Origin: Chloroflexota bacterium | GTDB lineage: Bacteria; Chloroflexota; Anaerolineae; JACRMK01 | Assembly: GCA_016200765.1 (NCBI GenBank) | Contig: JACQEC010000201.1 | Span: 1-7,103, forward strand | Length of the DNA: 7,103 nt | Direction: 5' to 3' | In this document: positions 1-6,316 of the stretch, one piece after another | How the letters are laid out: each line of letters opens with the position of its first letter | How positions within the stretch are numbered: the first letter of the stretch is position 1 | Made by a program: the position numbers and the translations under genes | The notes under the pieces: generated by a model | What the model saw: only the letters and a program-made list of their open reading frames with translations | The model's database searches: none | What the model was told of the DNA's origin: nothing

Positions 1-834
1 ATCCTGCAATTCCTCGTGGAGGCGGACGAGGACATTCGGGCGTATGACCTGTCGCGGTTGCGATTCCTGATCTGTGGGGCGGGGACGCTGAGCGTCGCGC
101 TGGCCCAGAAGTTCGAGGCGCGGTTCGGCGTGCGAATCGTCCACGGCTACGGTCTCTCCGAAACCACCGCCTATGCCTGCCACCTGCCCGTCAACCTCAG
201 CGCGGAGGAATACCGCCACTGGATGACCGATTTCGGCTATCCTTCCATCGGATGCCCATTTGACGTGAACGAGATGGCCATCTTCGACGCGGCGGGCGAG
301 GGGCGCGAACTGGCTGAAGGCGAGCGCGGCGAGATCGCGATTCGCGGCCACAGCGTGATGAAACACTACTTCCAGCGGCCCGACGCCAACCGCGAGACCT
401 TCCGCTATGGCTGGTTTCGTTCCGGCGACGAAGGGTTCTATCGGACTGACGCGCAGGGCCGACGGTTCTTTTTCATCACGGGGCGCATCAAGGAACTGAT
501 CAATCGAGGCGGGGTGAAGTTTTCGCCGTTGGATATTGAAGAGACGCTGGTTGAAGTGCCCGGCGTTCGCGTGGGGCTGGCGGTCGGGTTTGAAAACAAA
601 TATTACGGCGAAGAGATTGGCGCGTACGTGGTCGCGGAAACGGGCGCCCATCTGAGCGAGGAGCAGGTGCTGGCCACCTGCCGCCGGAAACTCGGTTTCA
701 GCAAAAGCCCCAAGGTCGTCGTGTTCGGGCGTGATGTGCCTGTGACGGCCACCGGCAAGTACCAGCGCCTGCGATTGAAGCCGCTGTTCGAGCGATGGCA
801 GGAGACGCAATTCCGCGAGGGGGCCGACGGCTGA
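1..834 (+). CDS. AMP-forming acyl-CoA/acyl-AMP ligase, C-terminal part (5' truncated)
   Basis: This is an ANL-superfamily adenylating enzyme. It would activate a carboxylic acid with ATP to an acyl-adenylate, normally followed by transfer to CoA or a carrier-protein thiol. The frame is open from base 1, so the N-terminal part, including the P-loop, lies outside the window. The Val codon at 16 is internal and is not the start. Numbering from that Val: the A5 motif GYGLSETT is at 44-51, the A7 region GWFRSGD (with the ribose-binding Asp) at 132-138, the A8 hinge GRIKELINRGG at 156-166, and the A10 motif ending in TGK at 246-248. Lys248 (codon 757-759) is the expected catalytic lysine. All core motifs that should lie in this part are present, so the enzyme looks active. 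The substrate cannot be told from the sequence. The stop codon lies inside a heptamer repeat array. The next gene follows after 72 bp on the same strand and could be co-transcribed. Confidence 0.93.
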   Translation: MLQFLVEADEDIRAYDLSRLRFLICGAGTLSVALAQKFEARFGVRIVHGYGLSETTAYACHLPVNLSAEEYRHWMTDFGYPSIGCPFDVNEMAIFDAAGEGRELAEGERGEIAIRGHSVMKHYFQRPDANRETFRYGWFRSGDEGFYRTDAQGRRFFFITGRIKELINRGGVKFSPLDIEETLVEVPGVRVGLAVGFENKYYGEEIGAYVVAETGAHLSEEQVLATCRRKLGFSKSPKVVVFGRDVPVTATGKYQRLRLKPLFERWQETQFREGADG

Positions 835-905
835 TGGCGAATGGCTGATGGCGGATGGCGGTTGACTATCGGCTATCTGCTAGCGGCCATCGGCTAGCGG
901 GTAAC
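827..905. repeat. Degenerate 7-bp-period tandem array between two genes
   Basis: The whole gap between the ligase and the M24-like gene has a seven-base period. Block one (827-861) is five units close to ATGGCGG: ACGGCTG, ATGGCGA, ATGGCTG, ATGGCGG, ATGGCGG. After a two-base phase slip (TT at 862-863), block two (864-898) has five units: GACTATC, GGCTATC, TGCTAGC, GGCCATC, GGCTAGC. Block two read on the other strand gives GATGGCC/GATAGCC units, so the two blocks are roughly inverted relative to each other. The array includes the ligase stop codon and runs up to the M24-like start at 907. It resembles the short tandemly repeated heptamers known from several bacterial genomes. No promoter or terminator is evident inside it. 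Confidence 0.7.
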
Positions 906-906
906 G

Positions 907-2325
907 ATGACTATTGAACTGGCTGAATTGCAACTGCCGGAGTTTGGGTTGCCGACGGTTGAGCCGCAGATTCCCGCCGAGGAGTACGCGACGCGCATCG
1001 AGGACGCGCGCAAGCGGATGCGGCGGGCGCGTCTGGATGCGCTGATCATCTACGGCGACCGCGAGCACTTCGCCAATCTGGCCTATTTGACGGGCTATGA
1101 CCCGCGCTTCGAGGAATCCGTGGGTGTGCTGCCGCGCGAAGGCAAGCCCACACTCGTCGTCGGCAACGAGGGCGTCGGCTACGCGGCGCTCAGTCCGCTC
1201 GATGTGACCGTCGCGCTGTACCAGACGTTCAGCCTGCCGGGACAGCCGCGCGACCGGTTGGCGCCGCTGTGGAAACTTCTGCGGAAGGCAGGCGTCAAGC
1301 CGGGCGCGCGGGTCGGACTGGTTGGCTGGAAGCATTTTGAGCGCGGCCCTTCGACAGGCTCAGGACGTGGCCGCGCGAGCGAAGTGCCTGCATTCATCCT
1401 GACGGAGATTGAAGTCGCAGTGGCAGGTGGCACCATCTCCAACGCGACCACGATGCTGATGAACCCGCGGGATGGCCTGCGGACGAGGAACAGCGTCCAC
1501 CAACTGGCGCGCTTTGAGTACGCGGCGACCCTGGCCTCGCAGATGGTGCGCGACGCGATATTCAACCTGCGGGTCGGCATGAGCGAGTTCGACGCGGTGC
1601 GGGCGATGCGGTGGAGCGGCTGGCCGCTGTCGTGCCATCTGATGCTGTCGGCAGGCGAACGGGCGCGCGTTGGGCTGGCAAGCCCATCCAGCCGCGCCCT
1701 GCAGTTGGGCGACCCGTTCACCGTCGCGGTTGGCCTGTGGGGCGGACTGACCGCGCGCGCGGGCTTTCTCGTGCACGACCCAAGCGAGTTGCCGTCGCAG
1801 ATTCAAGACTATGTGGAGAAACTCGCCAAGCCGTACTTCCGCGCGGCCGCGGCATGGTATGAGACAGTGGGTATCGGTGTGACCGGTGGTGCGCTGTTCG
1901 CGGCCGTACACCGCTTTGTCGGCAAGCCGTTCTTTGGCGTGAACCTCAACCCCGGCCACCTGATTCATCTCGACGAGTGGCTGCACTCGCCGGTGGCGCG
2001 CGGGTCGGAGATCTCTTTGCAGTCGGGGATGGCGCTGCAGTGCGACATCATCCCGGCGACAGGCGGGGCGTATTTCACGTCCAACATCGAAGACGGCATC
2101 GCGCTGGCGGATGACGACCTGCGCGGGCAGTTTGCGTCTCTGTACCCCGAAGCGTGGTCGCGGATTCAAGCGCGAAGACGGTTTATGCAGGAGGCGTTGG
2201 GCATACGGCTGAAGCCGGAAGCCCTGCCGTTTTCCAACCTGTGCGGATACCTGCCGCCGTTTTTGCTCAACCCGCGGCGGGCGATGCGAGTGGCGACCGG
2301 CGAGCGGGGGGAGATGCGCGAATGA
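907..2325 (+). CDS. Creatinase/M24 (Xaa-Pro peptidase-like) protein with incomplete metal site
   Basis: This 472-residue protein has the two-domain layout of M24B 'pita-bread' peptidases. A creatinase-type N-terminal domain spans about 25-180, with the typical stretch YGDREHFANLAYLTGYDPRF at 49-68. A C-terminal domain spans about 195-420. Family members use two metals held by Asp, Asp, His, Glu, Glu. Here NPGH (H351) matches the conserved His, SGMALQCD (D380) aligns with the first Glu but is Asp, and NIED (E395) matches the last Glu. The two aspartates expected in the D-x-G...DITRT region are absent: residues 271-290 read FTVAVGLWGGLTARAGFLVH. Classical aminopeptidase activity is therefore doubtful, and it may be a pseudoenzyme or bind substrate differently. 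Residues 147-154 are encoded by a dispersed repeat. The ATG at 907 has only a weak Shine-Dalgarno. The stop overlaps the next start (ATGA). Confidence 0.8.
   Translation: MTIELAELQLPEFGLPTVEPQIPAEEYATRIEDARKRMRRARLDALIIYGDREHFANLAYLTGYDPRFEESVGVLPREGKPTLVVGNEGVGYAALSPLDVTVALYQTFSLPGQPRDRLAPLWKLLRKAGVKPGARVGLVGWKHFERGPSTGSGRGRASEVPAFILTEIEVAVAGGTISNATTMLMNPRDGLRTRNSVHQLARFEYAATLASQMVRDAIFNLRVGMSEFDAVRAMRWSGWPLSCHLMLSAGERARVGLASPSSRALQLGDPFTVAVGLWGGLTARAGFLVHDPSELPSQIQDYVEKLAKPYFRAAAAWYETVGIGVTGGALFAAVHRFVGKPFFGVNLNPGHLIHLDEWLHSPVARGSEISLQSGMALQCDIIPATGGAYFTSNIEDGIALADDDLRGQFASLYPEAWSRIQARRRFMQEALGIRLKPEALPFSNLCGYLPPFLLNPRRAMRVATGERGEMRE
1341..1376. repeat. Dispersed palindromic repeat, copy 1, inside the M24-like gene
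   Basis: The 22-bp core at 1346-1367 contains CTTCGACAGGCTCAGG and is identical to 3468-3489. In this copy the core lies between perfect 8-bp inverted arms, GCGCGGCC (1341-1348) and GGCCGCGC (1369-1376), which gives a REP-like stem-loop. It is read in frame as GPSTGSGR (residues 147-154), a small-residue loop at the end of the creatinase N-terminal domain. On the other strand the same element gives the string PEPVEG. From general knowledge, near-identical elements are scattered through genomes of several bacterial groups, often inside genes. Confidence 0.8.
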
Positions 2326-3508
2326 AACTCGCTTTCTTCGGGCACAAGGCGCGGGCCGGCGAGCGCGGCGGCGGCCTGTTCAATTACTCCGCGGAGGCGC
2401 TGCGCGGCCTGCGCGCGCTCGGCACCGACGTGATCTTTTTGTATCATGGGCCGCGGACCCGCAAGCGCCGCGAGATGAAGGAAGTTCAGATCGGCTCGTT
2501 CAATGTGTTCAACAAGGATGTGCTGGCCGAGCCGAACGCGCAACGCGTGATCGAGGACACCTTGCGCGCGGAGCGCCCTGATGTGGCGCACGCCTCGCTC
2601 TCGTTTTCGCTGTTGTCGCGGTTTGATTTCACCTTGCCGGATATCTGCCATGACCTCGGCATCCCCATCATTGCCACCCTGCACTTTCCCTATGACCGCC
2701 GCTCGACCTTCTGGGGCAGTGCCTCGCGCAGTCTGTACCGGCTGTATGCGACGCCGCTTTCGCGCTACGACGGTGTGGTGATTTTTTCCGATGAGCAGAA
2801 GGCACTGTTGGCGGACTACGGGGTATCGCCGGAGCGGCTGCATGTGATCCCCAACGGCGTGGACACCGAGAAATACCGCCCCGGTCGCTCGGATTACAAG
2901 CGCAAGATCAACGCCGAATTCCTCATCACCTATATGGGGCGGCTTGACCCCGAAAAAAACGTTGGCGGCTTGCTCAAGGTCTTCAGCGAGCTCAAACTGC
3001 CGCCCACGCACAAACTCATCGTGGTTGGCGACGGCACGGAAAGCGAGAAATTGCAGGAGCGATACGACCGGAACTCGCACATCCTGTTCACCGGCTGGGT
3101 ATCGTCGGAAGAGGAGCGCCTGCGCATCCTGCAAGCCACCGACATCTTTGTGCTGCCCTCCGATGTAGAAGGGTTGTCGCTCGCCCTGCTCGAAGCGATG
3201 GCGTGCGCGTGCGGCATCATCGCCACCGATGCCGGCGCCGATGGCGAGGTGCTGGCGGACACCGGCATCCTGATTGACCCGGAAGACCTTCAGCCACAAT
3301 TGCGGCTGGCGATGCAAATCTTCATGACGCATCAAGACTTCCGCCATGCGGTCGCCGGCAAGGCGCGCGAGCGGGCCATCCGGCACTATTCACTGGACAC
3401 CAACATTCAGCGGCTCCTGCGGCTATACCAGCACGTGCTAGACGATTTCGAACGCGGCCGGGCGCCCGCCCTTCGACAGGCTCAGGACGGCCCTCGCGGA
3501 GGTCGAAC

Positions 3509-3512
<4 letters not shown>
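2322..3512 (+). CDS. Family 4 glycosyltransferase (GT-B fold)
   Basis: This 396-residue cytoplasmic or membrane-associated glycosyltransferase would move a sugar from an activated donor, probably a nucleotide sugar, to an envelope glycan, lipid or small molecule. The N-terminal acceptor domain starts MKLAFFGHKA with a Gly-rich loop (RGGGLFNYS, 15-23). The C-terminal donor domain shows IPNGVDTEKYRPG at 176-188, YMGRLDPEKNV at 204-214, VVGDGTE at 234-240, FTGWVSSEE at 256-264, and the GT4 E-x7-E motif EGLSLALLE (E283, E291). The frame is open further upstream, but the ATG at 2322 is chosen because it overlaps the previous stop (ATGA), has a GGGGGGAG Shine-Dalgarno 8 nt before it, and begins exactly where GT4 homology should. 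The last residues (383-390, ALRQAQDG) come from a dispersed repeat and form a disordered tail. The stop overlaps the rhomboid start. Donor and acceptor are unknown. Confidence 0.92.
3468..3489. repeat. Dispersed repeat, copy 2, at the 3' end of the glycosyltransferase gene
   Basis: This 22-bp stretch is identical to 1346-1367 and in the same orientation, but it is read in another frame (ALRQAQDG instead of GPSTGSGR). The surrounding GC-rich bases form only imperfect inverted arms, unlike copy 1. The element supplies the last part of the glycosyltransferase and ends 8 bp before the GGAGG ribosome binding site of the rhomboid gene, so the coupled stop-start junction stays intact. Confidence 0.8.
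3498..3502 (+). promoter_or_regulatory. Shine-Dalgarno (GGAGG) of the rhomboid gene
   Basis: A perfect GGAGG lies 6 nt before the ATG at 3509, inside the end of the glycosyltransferase gene. With the ATGA overlap it supports this start and coupled translation. Confidence 0.75.
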
Positions 3513-4222
<710 letters not shown>

Positions 4223-4228
4223 GTGCCG

Positions 4229-4924
4229 ATGACCTCCATCATTCTGTCACAACTCCAGCAGGTTGACAGCGAATTGGATCGGGCCCAGCAGAGGCTGGCC
4301 GAGATTGAGCGCCTGCGGGCCGACCGGTATGAGCTTGACCGCGCGCAGGCGGATGTCGCGGAGGCCGGGCGCGCCGCGGCTGAGGGCCGCCTACTGCGCC
4401 AGCGCGAGCTCGAGTTGAAGGCGCTGGAGGGCCGGATCGCCGAGCTCGACGAGAAACTATACAGCGGGCGTATCCGCAACGCGAAGGAGCTCGAAGGCTA
4501 CGAGCGAGAAGCGCGCATGTTCAAGCAGAATAAGGGCAAGTTGGAAGAGGACGTGCTGGCGCTGATGGAAGCCGCTGATCAGGCCGACGACCGGCTGGCC
4601 GCCGCCCAACAGCGGCTTGCGGCCGTTCAGGCGGTGCGGGAGCAGGCCGAGCAGGTCTGGCGTCAGGATGGCGCCGAGGCGCAACAAGCGGCCGATGACT
4701 TGCAGTTGAGGCAGAGCGCACTGCGCGAGCGTCTCGACGGGGAGGCCATCGCGCTTTATGACCGTCTGCGGCGCACACGCGGCGGGCTTGCGGTGGTTGC
4801 GGCCAGAGGCGGCCGGTGCGGCGCGTGCGGCATCGGCGTATCGAGCGCGGCCCTGCAGAACGCCGCCGTCGAGACGGCTATCGCGCAGTGTGATAATTGC
4901 GGGAGAATGCTCTATTGGGAGTGA
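4229..4924 (+). CDS. Coiled-coil C4 zinc-ribbon protein (COG1579 / zf-RING_7 type)
   Basis: This 231-residue soluble protein has a long, charged Ala/Glu/Arg/Gln-rich coiled-coil hairpin (about 5-180) and a C-terminal zinc ribbon. The zinc ligands are C197, C200, C221 and C224 (CGAC, then CDNC), followed by the family ending GRMLYWE. The conserved family signature is LYSGRIRNAKELEGYEREA around residues 77-95. COG1579 proteins are predicted nucleic-acid- or partner-binding proteins; the Helicobacter pylori member HP0958 acts in flagellar and RpoN-related control. Nothing here points to flagella, so the role is open. An in-frame GTG at 4223 directly abuts the rhomboid stop and would add two residues. 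The ATG at 4229 is preferred because it begins MTSIILSQLQQVD, as in relatives, although neither has a clear Shine-Dalgarno. It is the last gene before a strong terminator. Confidence 0.9.
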   Translation: MTSIILSQLQQVDSELDRAQQRLAEIERLRADRYELDRAQADVAEAGRAAAEGRLLRQRELELKALEGRIAELDEKLYSGRIRNAKELEGYEREARMFKQNKGKLEEDVLALMEAADQADDRLAAAQQRLAAVQAVREQAEQVWRQDGAEAQQAADDLQLRQSALRERLDGEAIALYDRLRRTRGGLAVVAARGGRCGACGIGVSSAALQNAAVETAIAQCDNCGRMLYWE

Positions 4925-4966
4925 GGGGACATTGAGATTATCGCCGCGACCGTTGAGGTCAGGCGC

Positions 4967-5004
4967 AACCCCGCTTCGAGTGACGAAGTGGGGTTTTTGT
5001 TTCT
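4967..5004 (+). terminator. Strong intrinsic terminator ending the left operon
   Basis: A 12-bp stem pairs AACCCCGCTTCG (4967-4978) with CGAAGTGGGGTT (4984-4995). There is one G-U pair, and the five-base loop is AGTGA. The stem runs into a T-rich tract (TTTGTTTCTT). It lies 42 bp after the zinc-ribbon stop and separates the left operon from the SOS-type promoter at 5036. Confidence 0.92.
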
Positions 5005-5035
5005 TAAAATTTATCCCAAGATTAACCCAAGTCCA

Positions 5036-5065
5036 TTGACAAGAACCGATGTTCTAAGATAAGAT
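5036..5065 (+). promoter_or_regulatory. Sigma-70-type promoter with embedded LexA-type operators
   Basis: A consensus -35 TTGACA (5036-5041) is followed after 18 bp by the -10 TAAGAT (5060-5065), which keeps the key T1, A2 and T6 bases. Transcription would start near 5072, leaving a leader of about 80 nt before the ATG at 5153. The region is AT-richer than the genes around it and follows a terminator, so this is an independent transcription unit. One operator palindrome lies between the two hexamers and the second sits at the predicted start. Confidence 0.82.
5043..5054. promoter_or_regulatory. LexA (SOS) box 1, GAAC-N4-GTTC
   Basis: GAACCGATGTTC is a perfect match to the Gram-positive-type SOS box core GAAC-N4-GTTC. 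The palindrome extends one more base on each side (A/T at 5042 and 5055). It lies in the spacer between -35 and -10, where a bound repressor would block RNA polymerase. The same box type is reported for LexA of the Chloroflexota member Dehalococcoides. Confidence 0.8.
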
Positions 5066-5072
5066 GGGGTTA

Positions 5073-5084
5073 GAACAATCGTTC
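5073..5084. promoter_or_regulatory. LexA (SOS) box 2, GAAC-N4-GTTC
   Basis: GAACAATCGTTC is a second perfect palindrome of the same type, at the predicted transcription start. Its centre is exactly 30 bp from that of box 1, about three helical turns, so both would sit on the same face of the DNA. Two such sites in 42 bp of a promoter are very unlikely by chance. Confidence 0.8.
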
Positions 5085-5141
5085 GGTATACCATCGCAGG
5101 GTCAGAGGCGGGCGCATTGACGCCGTTTAAGAGGGCGACAA

Positions 5142-5147
5142 GAGAGG
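5142..5147 (+). promoter_or_regulatory. Shine-Dalgarno that fixes the start of the small SOS-type gene
   Basis: GAGAGG, inside AAGAGAGGATCC, ends 5 nt before the ATG at 5153. This favours ATG 5153 over the in-frame TTG at 5117, which has no such site and would add 12 unconserved-looking residues. Confidence 0.8.
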
Positions 5148-5152
5148 ATCCT

Positions 5153-5413
5153 ATGCTAGGCTGGCGCAAGCAGGTCGAATCTATCGAAGTTGCGGAGAAG
5201 AAGCACGGCTACTTCCCACAACGGTTTCGCTGGCACGGCCATATGTACATCGTAAACCGGGTCGAGCGCTGTTGGACAGTCAAAAGCCGGCGCTGGGGGA
5301 GATGGGTCGAGCGGCTGTGCTTTCGAGTGCGGTGCCCCGAAGGCGTCTTCGATGTGTACCAAGACCTGCGCGGTAACACGTGGCACATCGTGAAGGCGGG
5401 CGCATCATTATAG
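5153..5413 (+). CDS. Small Trp-rich basic protein, DUF6504-like, under a LexA-type promoter
   Basis: This 86-residue protein has no signal peptide or membrane segment, so it should be cytoplasmic. It is basic (17 Arg/Lys against 8 Asp/Glu) and rich in tryptophan (W4, W27, W41, W48, W51, W77). After a short helix (1-18) the pattern is FPQRFRWHGHMYIV (21-34), VERCW (37-41), RRWGRWVERLCFRVR (46-60), GVFDVYQD (64-71), NTWHIV (75-80), which suggests a compact beta-strand domain. The pattern P-x2-F-x-W-x-G-x2-Y-x-V ... FRV ... G-x-x-D-x-Y-x-D ... W matches what I remember of the uncharacterised DUF6504 family, found with Y-family polymerase (DinB/ImuB) genes; a profile search must confirm it. The gene stands alone behind its own promoter with two LexA-type boxes and a strong ribosome binding site, so induction by DNA damage is the leading inference. 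Its stop is 6 bp from the convergent gene. Confidence 0.8.
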   Translation: MLGWRKQVESIEVAEKKHGYFPQRFRWHGHMYIVNRVERCWTVKSRRWGRWVERLCFRVRCPEGVFDVYQDLRGNTWHIVKAGASL

Positions 5414-5419
5414 GGGCGG

Positions 5420-6316
5420 TTACGCCAACAACCGCAAGATGGCGGGTGTCACATCGGCGAGGGTGCGGAGTGAGCGCGCGAGATCGTCGCGGCGGTCGCC
5501 GACGACGAGAGCGGGCACGGGGTTGCGCGTGTGGCGGCGCGTGGAGCTATCCTCGATGTTGCCGTGATCGCTGGTGATGAGCAGGAGCGCGTGCTCGTGG
5601 TCGAATTGCGCCAGGATGCCGCCGATGAATTCATCCAATTGCTGGAGGATGACCTCGGCGGAGAGGCGCGCCGGGCGGTGACCGGCGACGTCCGTCAAGA
5701 AAAACTCAAACAGCGTGAAGTCGAATTGGCGCGAGAGCCGCTCAAGGTTTTGCCCGGCGGCTCTTGCTGTTATGAGCGGCGGCGGTTGATCTTTGGCGGG
5801 CCAGCGCTCGTTGGTCAGCGAGGCCGAAACTGCCTCGCCCCGCAGCAAGTCCTCGTGAGTCCGATAAGGGACACCGGCGGCACCGGCGGCTTGGGAGATC
5901 GCCGAGCGGCGGTCGCTCCCTCTGGCGACGCGCTCAAAGAAGATGGGCGGATAGGCGTTGGCAAAAGCGACGAGCCTGCCGCGCGCTTGCAGACGGTGAA
6001 AGAGGTTGTCGTCCAACAACGACCGCAGACGCTCATCGGGATAGGGGCCATAATGTTCGCCGATATGGGCGGGGGCGTTGATACCCGTCAACAACGTGAT
6101 CTGGCCGGTGGCGCTTTGAGGCAGGCCGTCCACGGCGAGGGTGGCGTCGAGGGGCGTCAGCACCGCCTGATGGCTGGCGAGCGAGGGGCGGTCCAGAAAA
6201 GGGATGTCGCCCAATAGGTCTTGGAGGACGGGCAACCGCGCGCGGCCAAACGGGTTCACCGCGGGATCGCGCGGGCCGATGCCGACGCCATCTAGGAAGA
6301 GAAAGATCAGCCGCAT
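5420..6316 (-). CDS. Alkaline-phosphatase-superfamily metalloenzyme (iPGM/phosphopentomutase-like)
   Basis: This 298-residue protein has the two-metal phosphotransfer fold of cofactor-independent phosphoglycerate mutase and phosphopentomutase. Visible elements are FLDGVGIG with metal ligand D9 (7-14), QSATGQITLLTG (67-78) where S68 or T70 would be the phosphorylated nucleophile, DVAGH with D209 and H213, SDHGNIED with D250 and H251 (249-256), and HTRNPVPALVVG with H262 (262-273). All expected metal ligands are present, so an active enzyme is likely. It is much shorter than iPGM (about 510 residues) and lacks that enzyme's separate transferase domain, so it is not an ordinary glycolytic mutase. 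It may be a phosphatase or a mutase on an unknown substrate. The ATG directly abuts the upstream stop (TAGATG), with a weak AGGGA 6 nt before it, which indicates translational coupling to the secreted-protein gene. Confidence 0.85.
   Translation of the reverse strand: MRLIFLFLDGVGIGPRDPAVNPFGRARLPVLQDLLGDIPFLDRPSLASHQAVLTPLDATLAVDGLPQSATGQITLLTGINAPAHIGEHYGPYPDERLRSLLDDNLFHRLQARGRLVAFANAYPPIFFERVARGSDRRSAISQAAGAAGVPYRTHEDLLRGEAVSASLTNERWPAKDQPPPLITARAAGQNLERLSRQFDFTLFEFFLTDVAGHRPARLSAEVILQQLDEFIGGILAQFDHEHALLLITSDHGNIEDSSTRRHTRNPVPALVVGDRRDDLARSLRTLADVTPAILRLLA

Noticed and set aside
2154..2321. In-frame extension upstream of the glycosyltransferase ATG
   Set aside because: It overlaps the M24-like gene in another frame, has no GT4-like content, and the ATG at 2322 has the ATGA overlap and a Shine-Dalgarno.
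2166..3386. 406-residue open frame on the - strand
   Set aside because: It is antisense to the glycosyltransferase gene, is low-complexity and Arg/Gln-rich, and is explained by GC-rich codon bias.
5111..5136. Short GGCG/CGCC hairpins in the leader of the small gene as a riboswitch or attenuator
   Set aside because: Only 4-bp arms in a GC-rich stretch, with no known riboswitch pattern.
5117..5152. TTG at 5117 as the start of the small SOS-type gene
   Set aside because: There is no good ribosome binding site before it, while ATG 5153 has GAGAGG at ideal spacing; the 12 extra residues look like untranslated leader.
5416..5435. Hairpin GCGGTT...AACCGC at the convergent gene ends as a bidirectional terminator
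   Set aside because: The stem is only 6 bp with an 8-base loop, and there is no T-tract on either side.
5531..6217. 228-residue open frame on the + strand
   Set aside because: It is antisense to the metalloenzyme gene, whose motifs are unmistakable; its translation has no recognisable domain and is a high-GC shadow.
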